Part shown: in pieces, positions 1 through 8,438 of the stretch
Layout: each line of letters opens with the position of its first letter
Numbering within the stretch: the stretch's first letter is position 1
NCBI RefSeq assembly: GCF_000687555.1
Contig: NZ_JHWJ01000020.1
Span: 1 to 64,000, forward strand
DNA length: 64,000 nucleotides
Direction: 5' to 3'
Origin: [Clostridium] aerotolerans DSM 5434
GTDB taxonomy: Bacteria; Bacillota; Clostridia; Lachnospirales; Lachnospiraceae
Position numbers and translations under genes: made by a program
Notes under the pieces: model-generated
Told to the model about the DNA's origin: nothing
Database searches by the model: none
Seen by the model: the letters and a program-made list of their open reading frames with translations, nothing else

Positions 1-867
<867 letters not shown>

Positions 868-974
868 ATACTTGAATCGATTTCGCTGAAATGAAAAGAA
901 AAATACTATCCGCATAATGCTTAATGATAAGCAGGTAATTAATCAGACAAATGATACAGAAATCAACAAAAAAG

Positions 975-1013
975 GCGTGCCACAAAACCTCTACAAATGG
1001 TTTTGTGGCACGC
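975..1013. terminator. Bidirectional intrinsic terminator after the collagen-like gene
   Basis: A perfect 15-bp stem (975-989 with 999-1013) encloses a 9-nt loop. It is followed by tcttcattttt on the plus strand and by a run of six T on the minus strand, so it can end both the collagen-like gene and the convergent deacetylase gene. Apart from this hairpin, 868-1261 is AT-rich and shows no convincing gene. Confidence 0.75.
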
Positions 1014-1261
1014 TCTTCATTTTTAGAAAAAATAATACATATCAATTAGAATGTTCTTTTCTAAGTTTTGTTCTGGAATTACGCTTGACTCTAATAAGGC
1101 CATACGTTTTTTTCTTGATTCATTGTGTTATCCATATAGCGAATGATACCACTTTTACAAATCATTCGGAATCCGCAAAAAAGGTATCAATACATAAAAA
1201 CAAGCTGCTACTCAACCAATTTAATGTTTGTTTTGCTACCTCCCCAATTACTAATTAAGAT

Positions 1262-1981
1262 TTAATCAATCAACAGCTCATCAACCGTGACAAAAGAATA
1301 GCCCTGTTTGGTTAAAGTATCTATTACTTCAAGTGCCGCTTCCACCGAAGTGGGATAAACATCGTGCAGCAAAATTACATCCCCTGGTTCAATATGCTTT
1401 GTTATACTTCGTACAATCTTTTTGGTACTTTGAGTTTTCCAGTCTAAGGGGTCTTTATTCCAAAGAACTACCGTCATATTTGTGGTACAGCTAAGCTCAT
1501 CTGTCCACGCACCATATGGGGGACGCAGATACTGAGGCCGCACTCCTGTAATCGCCTCAATCTGCTTGTTATTTTCCTCGATCTGTTCACAGGCTGTATT
1601 CACAGATTCCTTGCTCATTTGAACGTGGCTATAACCATGGTTTCCAATTAAGTGGCCATCCTCCTGCATCTGTTTTACAATGGCCTCTTTTCCTTCCACA
1701 TTTTCTCCCAGGAGAAAAAATGTGGCGTGAACCCCTCGTTCTCTAAGTCCATCAAGCAGTCTTGGGGTATAAACAGAGTGGGGTCCGTCATCAAAGGTCA
1801 ACGCAATCTGCTTGCTGCCGGAAAACTGCTCCTTCACCTCATCTTTTGCATCTGCCCCCGCATCTGCTGGAAGAAACAGAGTGTCTTTTGTATTTATGTA
1901 GGATTTATACATTGCTTTGACACATAGAACGTCCAGTATAAAAACAGCCAAAAAAACGGCAACTTTCCATCTCATTTTCAT
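1262..1981 (-). CDS. Polysaccharide deacetylase (NodB domain), membrane-anchored
   Basis: A 239-residue protein with an N-terminal hydrophobic segment (about residues 6-22) that should act as a signal anchor, placing the catalytic domain outside the membrane. All NodB/CE4 motifs are visible: TFDD at 62-65 (metal-binding Asp), HGYSH at 115-119 (two metal His), RPPYG at 153-157, DPLDW near 177-181 and LLHD at 204-207. The family deacetylates N-acetylglucosamine in peptidoglycan, chitin-type or related polymers with a divalent metal. The target here is unknown; cortex or cell-wall peptidoglycan is likely. No strong ribosome binding site precedes the ATG, and Met3 is an alternative start. The gene stands alone between the collagen-like gene and csp. 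Confidence 0.85.
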   Translation of the reverse strand: MKMRWKVAVFLAVFILDVLCVKAMYKSYINTKDTLFLPADAGADAKDEVKEQFSGSKQIALTFDDGPHSVYTPRLLDGLRERGVHATFFLLGENVEGKEAIVKQMQEDGHLIGNHGYSHVQMSKESVNTACEQIEENNKQIEAITGVRPQYLRPPYGAWTDELSCTTNMTVVLWNKDPLDWKTQSTKKIVRSITKHIEPGDVILLHDVYPTSVEAALEVIDTLTKQGYSFVTVDELLID

Positions 1982-2270
1982 AATTCACAAGCCCAGCTTT
2001 CTGCCATTATTATTAAATCTATGGGCATTAGCCGGAAAATAATACTGAAACCTTCCCCATACTCTTGTTCAAAGTAGAAGACAGGCATACCTGAGCTAGA
2101 ATATCTAAAGAACCTGACTTGCCAAACTCTCCCACATAGGTACTTCTACGTCAGTAATTGTCCATTTCGACCATGTCATGCGGCTCTCACACGGCAGTGT
2201 CTTTCATGTCACAAGGCACAATTTTCCATCATATAAAAAAGGCCATTTTATGTCCTGTCCTTTCAGCAAA

Positions 2271-2312
2271 AAAAGGGCTGTTCCTCCATCGAAATGGGGA
2301 ACAACCCTTAAA
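2271..2312 (-). terminator. Intrinsic terminator of the cold-shock gene
   Basis: Read on the minus strand, a stem (agggttgttcc with ggaacagccct) closes a loop containing tttcgat and is followed by seven T. It lies just past the csp stop codon. The remainder of 1982-2336 shows no supported gene. Confidence 0.8.
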
Positions 2313-2336
2313 GCTCACTTTATACAGAAGCTTTAA

Positions 2337-2540
2337 TTAAGCCATGCAAACGTTAACTGCCTGAAGACCGCGGTTTCCTTCTGTTGTTTCGTAAGTTACT
2401 TTCTGGCCTTCTTCTAAAGTCTTGTAACCATCAGACATGATACCAGAGAAATGTACGAATACTTCTTCTCCTGTAGCATCATTAACAATGAAACCATAAC
2501 CCTTAGCACCATTAAACCATTTTACTGTACCGTTGTTCAT
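2337..2540 (-). CDS. Cold-shock protein, CspA family
   Basis: A 67-residue single cold-shock domain (S1-like OB fold) with RNP1 KGYGFI near residues 13-18 and RNP2 VFVHF near 27-31. The start [10 protein letters not shown] is typical. Such proteins bind single-stranded RNA or DNA, unfold RNA structures and help translation at low temperature or in stationary phase. An AGGAGGT ribosome binding site lies about 8 nt before the ATG. The gene has its own terminator and a leader with a long hairpin (2600-2653), so it is monocistronic and probably regulated through its leader. It sits directly downstream of rplL, in the place where rpoB is often found. Confidence 0.95.
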   Translation of the reverse strand: MNNGTVKWFNGAKGYGFIVNDATGEEVFVHFSGIMSDGYKTLEEGQKVTYETTEGNRGLQAVNVCMA

Positions 2541-2599
2541 TACGTGTACCTCCTATAAAATAAAAAAATAATTTTTGATTTATCGCCTGAAACAAAAAA

Positions 2600-2653
2600 T
2601 CACATATTTTTGTAAATCATCATCCGAAAATAATGACTTACAAAAATATGTGA
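2600..2653 (-). promoter_or_regulatory. 21-bp hairpin in the csp leader
   Basis: Bases 2600-2620 and 2633-2653 form an almost perfect inverted repeat (one G-U pair) with a 12-nt loop, about 60 nt upstream of the csp start and inside the probable 5' UTR. No T-run follows, so it is not a terminator. A structured cold-shock leader or a DNA operator are both possible. Confidence 0.6.
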
Positions 2654-2734
2654 AATCATAACTCCATTCGATAATACACGTACATTCTAACCCGTTTTTG
2701 GCAAAATGTCAAGACTGTTTAGACATTAAAATAG

Positions 2735-2776
2735 GAAAAAACAGAGCCCTCATCCTTCGAAAAAGATGGGGCCCTG
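2735..2776 (-). terminator. Intrinsic terminator of the rplJL operon
   Basis: On the minus strand, cagggcccc-atc pairs with gat-gagggctctg and is followed by TTTTTT. It lies 15-55 nt after the rplL stop and separates the ribosomal operon from csp. Confidence 0.85.
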
Positions 2777-2791
2777 AAAATAGGTCTATAA

Positions 2792-3163
2792 TTACTTTAA
2801 AGTAACTTTAGCGCCTTCTGCTTCTAATGAAGTCTTGATCTGCTCAGCCTCTTCCTTAGAAGCGCCAGCCTTTAATACCTTAGGAGCTCCGTCAACTACG
2901 TCTTTAGCTTCTTTTAAGCCTAAGCCAGTAGCTTCACGAACAACTTTGATAACTTTAACCTTGTTAGGACCAACCTCAGTTAATTCTACGTCGAATTCTG
3001 TCTTCTCTTCAGCTTCTGCTGCGCCGCCTGCTGCTGCAACTACTACGCCTGCTGCTGCAGATACACCGAATTCTTCCTCACATGCCTTTACTAATTCGTT
3101 TAATTCTAATACAGATAATTCTTTGATCGCTTCGATAAATTCAGCTGTTGTTAACTTTGCCAT
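2792..3163 (-). CDS. rplL: Ribosomal protein bL12 (L7/L12)
   Basis: A 123-residue protein with the N-terminal dimerisation domain, an Ala/Gly-rich hinge (about residues 37-52) and the conserved C-terminal domain containing [12 protein letters not shown] and [15 protein letters not shown]. It forms the ribosomal stalk by binding L10 as dimers and recruits translation factors. An aggaggta ribosome binding site precedes the ATG. It follows rplJ with a 122-nt gap holding a repeated stem-loop, and it is the last gene before a strong terminator. rpoB is not downstream in this window. Confidence 0.98.
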   Translation of the reverse strand: MAKLTTAEFIEAIKELSVLELNELVKACEEEFGVSAAAGVVVAAAGGAAEAEEKTEFDVELTEVGPNKVKVIKVVREATGLGLKEAKDVVDGAPKVLKAGASKEEAEQIKTSLEAEGAKVTLK

Positions 3164-3204
3164 GATAATATACCTCCGTATTTAATATGAGTGTTTTTTT
3201 TAAT

Positions 3205-3246
3205 GGAAGTTCGATTCGCCTTTGGCTCATCGAACGGCTAATGTTC
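3205..3246 (-). repeat. Intercistronic stem-loop repeat, copy A (rplJ-rplL gap)
   Basis: The plus-strand pattern GGAAGTTCG-N-CGAACGGCT-ATnTTC closely matches the element at 4797-4839 between rplK and rplA. The inner arms GTTCGA/TCGAAC pair, while the flanks are conserved but unpaired. The function is unknown; an mRNA processing site or a small dispersed repeat are candidates. Confidence 0.6.
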
Positions 3247-3285
3247 TAAATTCAAGCTGCGCTTGGCTTGCTTTTATTAAGAAAA

Positions 3286-3780
3286 TTATGCCTCTGCGCT
3301 CTGTCCGTCTGCAATCTGCTTGAGGACGCGAGCAAAGTTTGTGATAGGAGACTGGATGCTTCCAAGTAACTTTCCAAGAAGGATCTCTCTGGAAGGAATG
3401 CTGGAAATCTTCTCCATAGCTTTTGCGTCATAATATACGCCTTCAACAACACCGCCCTTAATCTCTAATTTCGGAGCTGTCTTAGCAAACTCTGCAAGAA
3501 TTCTTGCTGGAGCTGTTGCGTCTGTCTTGGATACAGCGATAGCTGTAGGTCCTTCCAGACTTGGGGCCAGTGCTTCAAAAGCTGTACCCTCTGCTGCAAA
3601 ACGGATCATAGTGTTCTTATATACTTTATAAGCAACACCAGCCTCTCTTAATTTCTTACGAAGCTCTGTATCCTGTGCAACGGTGATACCGCGGTAGTCA
3701 ACAACTACTGCTGTCTCAGCGCCGTCCAGTAATTCTTTGATCTCGCTTACGATCGGCTGCTTTAATTCAACTTTTGCCAT
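3286..3780 (-). CDS. rplJ: Ribosomal protein uL10
   Basis: A 164-residue L10 starting MAKVELKQPIV, with the rRNA-binding N-terminal region (VDYRGITVAQ, YKVYKNTMIRFA) and a C-terminal helix that carries L7/L12 dimers. It has a strong AGGAGGT site. It is preceded by a canonical L10 leader with an internal terminator, so expression is expected to be feedback-controlled by the L10-L12 complex. rplL follows in the same transcript. Confidence 0.98.
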   Translation of the reverse strand: MAKVELKQPIVSEIKELLDGAETAVVVDYRGITVAQDTELRKKLREAGVAYKVYKNTMIRFAAEGTAFEALAPSLEGPTAIAVSKTDATAPARILAEFAKTAPKLEIKGGVVEGVYYDAKAMEKISSIPSREILLGKLLGSIQSPITNFARVLKQIADGQSAEA

Positions 3781-3849
3781 TATGGTTTACCTCCTGTTTA
3801 GTCTGAGTTTCATGGTTGTCCACAAAACCCGCTCGTATAAACCGCAAAG

Positions 3850-3985
3850 AAAAAACCTCTCCGCCAAAAATGGACAGAGAGGTCTACAATTCATTTACAA
3901 AAAATGATCCTTGTATGTTCCTCGGCAGGCGTTTACACCTTATGCCTTACGGCACCTGCTGTCTTCGGCAGTCAATACTAAGTTA
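3850..3985 (-). ncRNA. Ribosomal protein L10 leader with attenuator hairpin
   Basis: The minus-strand sequence contains the conserved L10-leader blocks gccgaagacagcaggtgcc and cctgccgagga, followed by a hairpin (3850-3883; acctctc with gagaggt) and TTTTTT. In known L10 leaders, binding of L10(L12)4 controls read-through into rplJL. The terminator lies about 70 nt before rplJ, which fits attenuation. Confidence 0.9.
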
Positions 3986-4026
3986 GTATAACATTATTTA
4001 TAATCAATGTCAACCACAAAACAAAA

Positions 4027-4722
4027 TTAGTTCATTAACTTTGCTACGTTAAGCTTAACGCCAGGTCCCATGGTGGAAGCCAGAGTTACACTCTTTAAGT
4101 AAGCACCTTTAACTGTACTTGGTTTTGCTTTGACGATTGCATCAACAAGCGTCTGGAAGTTGTCCGCTAACTGATCTTCTGTGAAAGAAGCTTTTCCAAC
4201 TGGCACGTGGATAATATTTGTTTTATCAAGTCTATACTCAACCTTACCAGCTTTGATATCGTTGATTGCCTTGGTTACGTCCATAGTAACGGTACCAGCT
4301 TTTGGGTTTGGCATTAAGCCTTTTGGTCCAAGGACACGTCCTAAACGACCAACAACACCCATCATGTCTGGTGTAGCAACAACTACATCAAACTCCAACC
4401 AGCCTTCGTTCTGGATCTTCGGAATTAATTCCTCAGCTCCAACATAGTCTGCGCCTGCAGCTAAAGCTTCGTCAGCCTTAGGTCCCTTAGCGAAAACTAA
4501 GATACGAACAGTTTTTCCTGTACCGTGTGGAAGTACAACGGCACCACGGATCTGCTGGTCTGCGTGACGTCCGTCACAACCGGTTCTGATATGAGCTTCA
4601 ATGGTTTCATCAAATTTAGCACTTGCATTCTTCTTAACTAAAGAGATTGCTACTGGTGCATCGTAGAGGACAGTACGATCTACTGTCTTAGCTGCTTCTA
4701 CGTATCTTTTTCCTTTTTTCAT
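4027..4722 (-). CDS. rplA: Ribosomal protein uL1
   Basis: 231 residues from the chosen ATG (MKKGKRY). A longer in-frame start exists upstream, but the AGGAGGT site at 4731-4737 and the family length fix this start. Conserved L1 signatures are visible, including [20 protein letters not shown]1 binds 23S rRNA at the E-site stalk and also represses its own mRNA. An L1-type binding leader lies just upstream (4739-4767). It follows rplK by about 130 nt and precedes the L10 leader. Confidence 0.97.
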   Translation of the reverse strand: MKKGKRYVEAAKTVDRTVLYDAPVAISLVKKNASAKFDETIEAHIRTGCDGRHADQQIRGAVVLPHGTGKTVRILVFAKGPKADEALAAGADYVGAEELIPKIQNEGWLEFDVVVATPDMMGVVGRLGRVLGPKGLMPNPKAGTVTMDVTKAINDIKAGKVEYRLDKTNIIHVPVGKASFTEDQLADNFQTLVDAIVKAKPSTVKGAYLKSVTLASTMGPGVKLNVAKLMN

Positions 4723-4738
4723 TCTAAATAACCTCCTA

Positions 4739-4767
4739 GTGGTATTGTCGGGGATTTTCCCTCCCAC
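4739..4767 (-). promoter_or_regulatory. L1-binding-type mRNA leader, copy upstream of rplA
   Basis: On the minus strand GTGG-GAGGGA-loop-TCCCC-gacaata-CCAC folds into two short helices separated by an asymmetric internal loop, which resembles the L1 site on 23S rRNA and on L11-L1 mRNAs. The 3' arm is immediately before the rplA ribosome binding site. It is almost identical to 5307-5334. Confidence 0.65.
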
Positions 4768-4796
4768 GTTCTCAAAACTTCGATGATTGCAACAAA

Positions 4797-4839
4797 GGAA
4801 GTTCGGCTGGCCAAACGCCTTGCCGAACGGCTCATTTTC
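4797..4839 (-). repeat. Intercistronic stem-loop repeat, copy B (rplK-rplA gap)
   Basis: It shares GGAAGTTCG at one end and CGAACGGCT-ATnTTC at the other with the element at 3205-3246; the loop sequences differ. The inner arms GTTCGGC/GCCGAAC pair. Confidence 0.6.
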
Positions 4840-4854
4840 GACTAGGTCTGAAAA

Positions 4855-5283
4855 TTAAGCCTCTTCAACGGTGATACCCATACTTCTTGCGGTACCAGCG
4901 ATCATGCTCATAGCTGCTTCTACAGATGCAGCATTTAAGTCAGGCATCTTAAGTTCAGCAATCTTCTGTAATTCAGCTTTGGAAATCGTAGCTACTTTTG
5001 TCTTATTCGGAACTGCGGATCCGGATTTAAGCTTGCAAGCTTTCTTTAACAATACAGCAGCTGGTGGAGTCTTTGTGATGAAGCTGAAGCTTCTGTCAGC
5101 ATAAACAGTGATAACGACTGGAATGATTAAATCACCCTGATCAGCTGTTCTTGCGTTAAATTCCTTTGTAAACTGAACGATGTTTACACCATGCTGTCCA
5201 AGAGCTGGACCTACAGGAGGAGCTGGTGTAGCCTTTCCTGCTGGAATCTGCAATTTGATATATCCTGTTACTTTCTTTGCCAT
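4855..5283 (-). CDS. rplK: Ribosomal protein uL11
   Basis: 142 residues starting [16 protein letters not shown]. An upstream in-frame extension of 21 codons would run through the L1-type leader and is rejected, because tAGGAGGTG sits just before this ATG. The conserved [14 protein letters not shown] and the Pro-rich N-terminal linker are present. L11 forms the GTPase-associated centre with 23S rRNA and binds release factors and RelA. It lies between nusG and rplA in the usual order. Confidence 0.97.
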   Translation of the reverse strand: MAKKVTGYIKLQIPAGKATPAPPVGPALGQHGVNIVQFTKEFNARTADQGDLIIPVVITVYADRSFSFITKTPPAAVLLKKACKLKSGSAVPNKTKVATISKAELQKIAELKMPDLNAASVEAAMSMIAGTARSMGITVEEA

Positions 5284-5306
5284 AATTAGGCACCTCCTAA
5301 ATAAAT

Positions 5307-5334
5307 GTGGTATTGTCGGGGATTTCCCTCCCAC
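5307..5334 (-). promoter_or_regulatory. L1-binding-type mRNA leader, copy upstream of rplK
   Basis: The same GTGG / GGGA / TCCC / CCAC two-helix structure as 4739-4767, placed directly before the rplK ribosome binding site. Repression of L11-L1 mRNA by L1 at such a site is established in several bacteria; its use here is inferred. Confidence 0.7.
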
Positions 5335-5368
5335 GAGCCTATACACCTGTATAAGCCGCTTTTACTTG

Positions 5369-5884
5369 TTACATCTTCTTTATCTCGCTGAAATTCAGTT
5401 CCACCGGAGTCTCCCGGCCAAACATCTCAACATTGATGGTGATGGTTTTCTTACCTTCGTTGATGGACTTGATGGCACCAACAGTATCCTTCCATGCACC
5501 GGAAGTTACCACTACGGTATCTCCCACTTCAAAGCCAACAATGACCTCTTCGTTTCTGAATCCAAGTTTCTCCATCTCTTCTTCTGTCAGAGGAACTGGT
5601 TTTGATCCAGGACCTACAAAGCCTGTCACTCCTCGGGTATTACGTACCACATACCATGTGTCATCATTCATGACCATGTGAATCAGTACATAGCCGGGAA
5701 ACATCTTTTTATCGGCCTTTTTCTCCACGCCATTTTTAAGCTCAATGACGGACTCAAGAGGTACCGATACTTCCAGAATCTGATCCTGCAGGTTTCTGTT
5801 CTCGATTGTTTTTTCAATATCGACTTTTACTTTGTTCTCATAACCTGAATAGGTATGGACTACATACCAATTTGCTTCTGACAT
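5369..5884 (-). CDS. nusG: Transcription termination/antitermination factor NusG
   Basis: A 171-residue protein with the N-terminal NGN domain (starting near WYVVHTYSGYENKV, with MFPGYVLIHM) and a C-terminal KOW domain (VGDTVVVTSGAWKDTVGAIKSI). NusG binds the RNA polymerase clamp and couples it to Rho or the ribosome. It lies 23 nt downstream of secE, the standard secE-nusG pair. The ATG is preceded by a modest aaggtgat ribosome binding site. Confidence 0.97.
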   Translation of the reverse strand: MSEANWYVVHTYSGYENKVKVDIEKTIENRNLQDQILEVSVPLESVIELKNGVEKKADKKMFPGYVLIHMVMNDDTWYVVRNTRGVTGFVGPGSKPVPLTEEEMEKLGFRNEEVIVGFEVGDTVVVTSGAWKDTVGAIKSINEGKKTITINVEMFGRETPVELNFSEIKKM

Positions 5885-5907
5885 AAAATCACCTTAACCC
5901 TTACGAA

Positions 5908-6111
5908 TTATAAGATAAAACTGAGACCGAACTTGATGATCAGATCAATAATCGCAATAACCAGTCCTAAAGCAATCGATGCTGATACAACAGCAATTGT
6001 CTGTTTCGTTACGGTATCTTTGTCAGGCCAAACGATTTTATGAAACTCAGCTTTTAAACCTTTAAAAAAGCTTCTCTTCTGAGCGCCCTCGTTGTTCACT
6101 GTATCTCCCAT
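5908..6111 (-). CDS. secE: Preprotein translocase subunit SecE
   Basis: A 67-residue, single-span SecE of the short Gram-positive type: a basic cytosolic N-terminus with FFKGLKAEFHKIVWP (the conserved SecE amphipathic segment) and one membrane helix at about residues 44-66. It stabilises SecY in the translocon. It lies between rpmG and nusG in the expected operon order. Confidence 0.96.
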   Translation of the reverse strand: MGDTVNNEGAQKRSFFKGLKAEFHKIVWPDKDTVTKQTIAVVSASIALGLVIAIIDLIIKFGLSFIL

Positions 6112-6135
6112 AATTTCACATCCTTTACAAACTGA

Positions 6136-6285
6136 TTACTTTGTTTCCTTGTGCATTGTATGGCTCTTACAGAACTTACAGTACTTCTTAGTTTCCATTC
6201 TGTCCGGATGAGTCTTCTTATCCTTGGTCATATTGTAATTACGCTGTTTGCATTCTGTACATGCCAGTGTGATTTTTGTGCGCAC
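6136..6285 (-). CDS. rpmG: Ribosomal protein bL33
   Basis: A 49-codon gene beginning with GTG (protein reads [17 protein letters not shown] after the initiator) and ending in TAA. A ggaggtgg ribosome binding site lies 6-8 nt upstream of the GTG. Two CxxC pairs (CTEC and CKFC) indicate the zinc-binding form of L33, found when zinc is sufficient. Its position before secE-nusG is typical of Firmicutes. Reading the frame by eye supports it fully even though it is short. Confidence 0.95.
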   Translation of the reverse strand: MRTKITLACTECKQRNYNMTKDKKTHPDRMETKKYCKFCKSHTMHKETK

Positions 6286-6394
6286 GACTTCCACCTCCAC
6301 TTAAATTTTCGTTGTTGTGTTTCAGTCTCTTTTTATCCGCTGTAAACATTTTTGAGCATAAAAAAAAGACCTAAGCTCTTCCATTCGCCCAATT

Positions 6395-6424
6395 ACTATA
6401 ACACACAGGGGCAGGATTCGTCAA
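6395..6424 (-). promoter_or_regulatory. Sigma-A promoter of the rpmG-rplL operon (P1)
   Basis: TTGACG (-35, 6419-6424) and TATAGT (-10, 6395-6400) are separated by 18 nt. The predicted start lies about 100 nt upstream of rpmG. Confidence 0.6.
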
Positions 6425-6464
6425 TCTTTTTTTACAAAAACCTATGAAATTGCAATGTCTTGAC

Positions 6465-6511
6465 ATTATAACACGGGAAACTATAAAAAGCAAGTAAAAA
6501 GTTTCCCGTGT
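6465..6511 (-). promoter_or_regulatory. Hairpin after rfbD overlapping a second promoter (P2)
   Basis: ACACGGGAAAC (6471-6481) pairs perfectly with 6501-6511, 7 nt past the rfbD stop. The T-run is on the plus strand only. Within it, TTGCTT-17 nt-TATAAT (-10 at 6465-6470) reads toward rpmG. It may therefore be both an rfb transcript end and a promoter. Confidence 0.45.
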
Positions 6512-6517
6512 TTTTAT

Positions 6518-7363
6518 TTAATACTCGATTTCAGTCAGATACCGGGCAAGAGCATCCTGCCAGGAAGGAAGGGGAACAAAGCCGTTTTCTGTCAGCTTAT
6601 CCTTGTTCATACGGCTGTTCGCGGGCCGTTTTGCCTTGACTGGGAACTGGTCTGAGCCTACCGGCTCTACGGAAACATTCATGCCTGCCTGCTTAAAAAT
6701 CTCACAGGCAAAGTCATACCAGCTGCAAAGTCCTTCGTTGGTGGCATGATAGCGGCCGTATTTGTCAGTTTCGATCATATCCACCAATAGACGGGCAAGG
6801 TCATACGTATAGGTAGGGGATCCGATCTGGTCGGCTACCACCGTAAGCTTATCTCTGGTCTTTCCAAGGTTCAGCATGGTCTTAATAAAGTTCTTTCCAT
6901 TCACACCGAACACCCAGGCAATGCGTACTGTGAAGAACTTATCAAGAGTTTCCTCTACTAAAAGCTCTCCCTCGTACTTTGTCTGACCATAGATATTCAG
7001 CGGCTCTCTTACATCATCTGGCTCCCATGGGCGGGTTCCCTGTCCGTTAAATACATAATCTGTACTGATGTACATCATCTTAATATCTAAATCCTTACAT
7101 ACTTTGGCGATGTATCCGGTACCGGTAGCATTTACCTTCCGGCAGATATCCACATTATCCTCTGCTGCATCAACGGCAGTATAGGCGGCACAGTGGATCA
7201 CTGCTTCTGGAGCTGCTGCTTTTATAACACGGTTCACACTCTCCTCATCGGTGATATCCATTTCTTCAATGTCAACACCAATGGCTTCATGTCCCCGCTT
7301 TAAAAGTTCGTTTACAACGTCAAATCCAAGCTGGCCTTTTACGCCAGTTACTAATACTTTCAT
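6518..7363 (-). CDS. rfbD: dTDP-4-dehydrorhamnose reductase
   Basis: A 281-residue short-chain dehydrogenase/reductase with the N-terminal nucleotide motif GVKGQLG (about residues 7-13), the catalytic YxxxK as YGQTKYEGE near residue 125, and ISTDYVF typical of RmlD. It reduces dTDP-4-dehydro-L-rhamnose to dTDP-L-rhamnose with NAD(P)H, the last step of activated rhamnose synthesis for cell-surface polysaccharides. It lies 24 nt after rfbB in one operon with rfbA. No rfbC (epimerase) is present between them. Confidence 0.95.
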   Translation of the reverse strand: MKVLVTGVKGQLGFDVVNELLKRGHEAIGVDIEEMDITDEESVNRVIKAAAPEAVIHCAAYTAVDAAEDNVDICRKVNATGTGYIAKVCKDLDIKMMYISTDYVFNGQGTRPWEPDDVREPLNIYGQTKYEGELLVEETLDKFFTVRIAWVFGVNGKNFIKTMLNLGKTRDKLTVVADQIGSPTYTYDLARLLVDMIETDKYGRYHATNEGLCSWYDFACEIFKQAGMNVSVEPVGSDQFPVKAKRPANSRMNKDKLTENGFVPLPSWQDALARYLTEIEY

Positions 7364-7387
7364 AGCTGCCTCACTTTACAGATGGAT

Positions 7388-8410
7388 TTATAAACGGTTT
7401 CCGTACATTGTGTCGAAATAACCCTGATACTCTCCATTTATAATATGTTTCCACCAGTCTTCGTTATCCAGATACCACTGAATGGTCTGACGGATTCCGG
7501 TGTCAAAGTTATATTTTGGCTTCCAGCCAAGCTCTGTTTCAAGCTTCTTAGGATCAATGGCATAACGTCTGTCATGACCTGGACGGTCTTTTACATATTT
7601 AATCAGGCTCTCTGGTTTATCAAGAGCTTCCAGAATTGTTTTTACCACTTCCAGATTGGTGCGCTCGTTGTGTCCGCCTACGTTGTAGACTTCTCCTTCT
7701 TTTCCCTTGTGGATGATTAAATCAATAGCCTCGCAGTGATCAGATACATGAAGCCAGTCTCTTACATTTTCACCTGTTCCGTATACCGGAAGCTCTTCAT
7801 CTGCAAGAGCGCGGCTGATGATCAGCGGAATCAGCTTCTCTGGGAAATGATAAGGGCCGTAGTTATTGGAGCATCTGGAGATAGTCACCGGAAGTCCAAA
7901 GGTTCTCTGGTATGCCAAAACAAATAAATCTGCACTTGCCTTAGAGGATGAATAAGGGCTTGAGGTGTGAAGCGGAGTTTCCTCGGTGAAGAATAAGTCA
8001 GGGCGGTCTAATGGAAGGTCCCCGTATACTTCATCGGTAGAAACCTGATGGTAGCGCTTAATGCCAAAGGTACGGCAGGCATCAAGTAAGGTTGTGGTTC
8101 CCATTACATTGGTTCTTACAAATGCTTCCGGATCGGTAATAGAGCGGTCTACATGGCTCTCTGCTGCAAAGTTTACGATGATATCTGGCTTTTCATTCTT
8201 AAAAAGTTCAAATACAAAATCTCTGTCTGCAATGTCACCTTTGATAAACTTATAATTTGGCTTATCTTCCACTGGCTTTAAGGTTTCTAAGTTTCCTGCG
8301 TATGTTAAAAGATCTAAATTGATGATCTGGTAATCCGGGTATTTATTTACCATATGATGTACGAAATTTCCGCCGATGAATCCGGCTCCGCCTGTAACGA
8401 TGATTTTCAT
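7388..8410 (-). CDS. rfbB: dTDP-glucose 4,6-dehydratase
   Basis: 340 residues from MKIIVTGGAGFIGGNF. A 21-codon in-frame extension overlapping rfbA is rejected because the aaggaggaa site precedes this ATG. The NAD-binding GGAGFIGG, STDEVYGDL (catalytic Asp/Glu region) and YSSSKASAD (YxxxK) are present. It converts dTDP-glucose to dTDP-4-dehydro-6-deoxyglucose. It is located 28 nt after rfbA. Confidence 0.97.
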   Translation of the reverse strand: MKIIVTGGAGFIGGNFVHHMVNKYPDYQIINLDLLTYAGNLETLKPVEDKPNYKFIKGDIADRDFVFELFKNEKPDIIVNFAAESHVDRSITDPEAFVRTNVMGTTTLLDACRTFGIKRYHQVSTDEVYGDLPLDRPDLFFTEETPLHTSSPYSSSKASADLFVLAYQRTFGLPVTISRCSNNYGPYHFPEKLIPLIISRALADEELPVYGTGENVRDWLHVSDHCEAIDLIIHKGKEGEVYNVGGHNERTNLEVVKTILEALDKPESLIKYVKDRPGHDRRYAIDPKKLETELGWKPKYNFDTGIRQTIQWYLDNEDWWKHIINGEYQGYFDTMYGNRL

Positions 8411-8438
8411 TGATCGTTCCTCCTTACTTTCTTTCACT

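Noticed and set aside
917-1258. ORF downstream of the collagen-like gene
   Set aside because: It runs through the bidirectional terminator, has no ribosome binding site and has no recognisable domain.
2835-3185. 116-codon plus-strand ORF opposite rplL
   Set aside because: Antisense shadow of rplL with no ribosome binding site.
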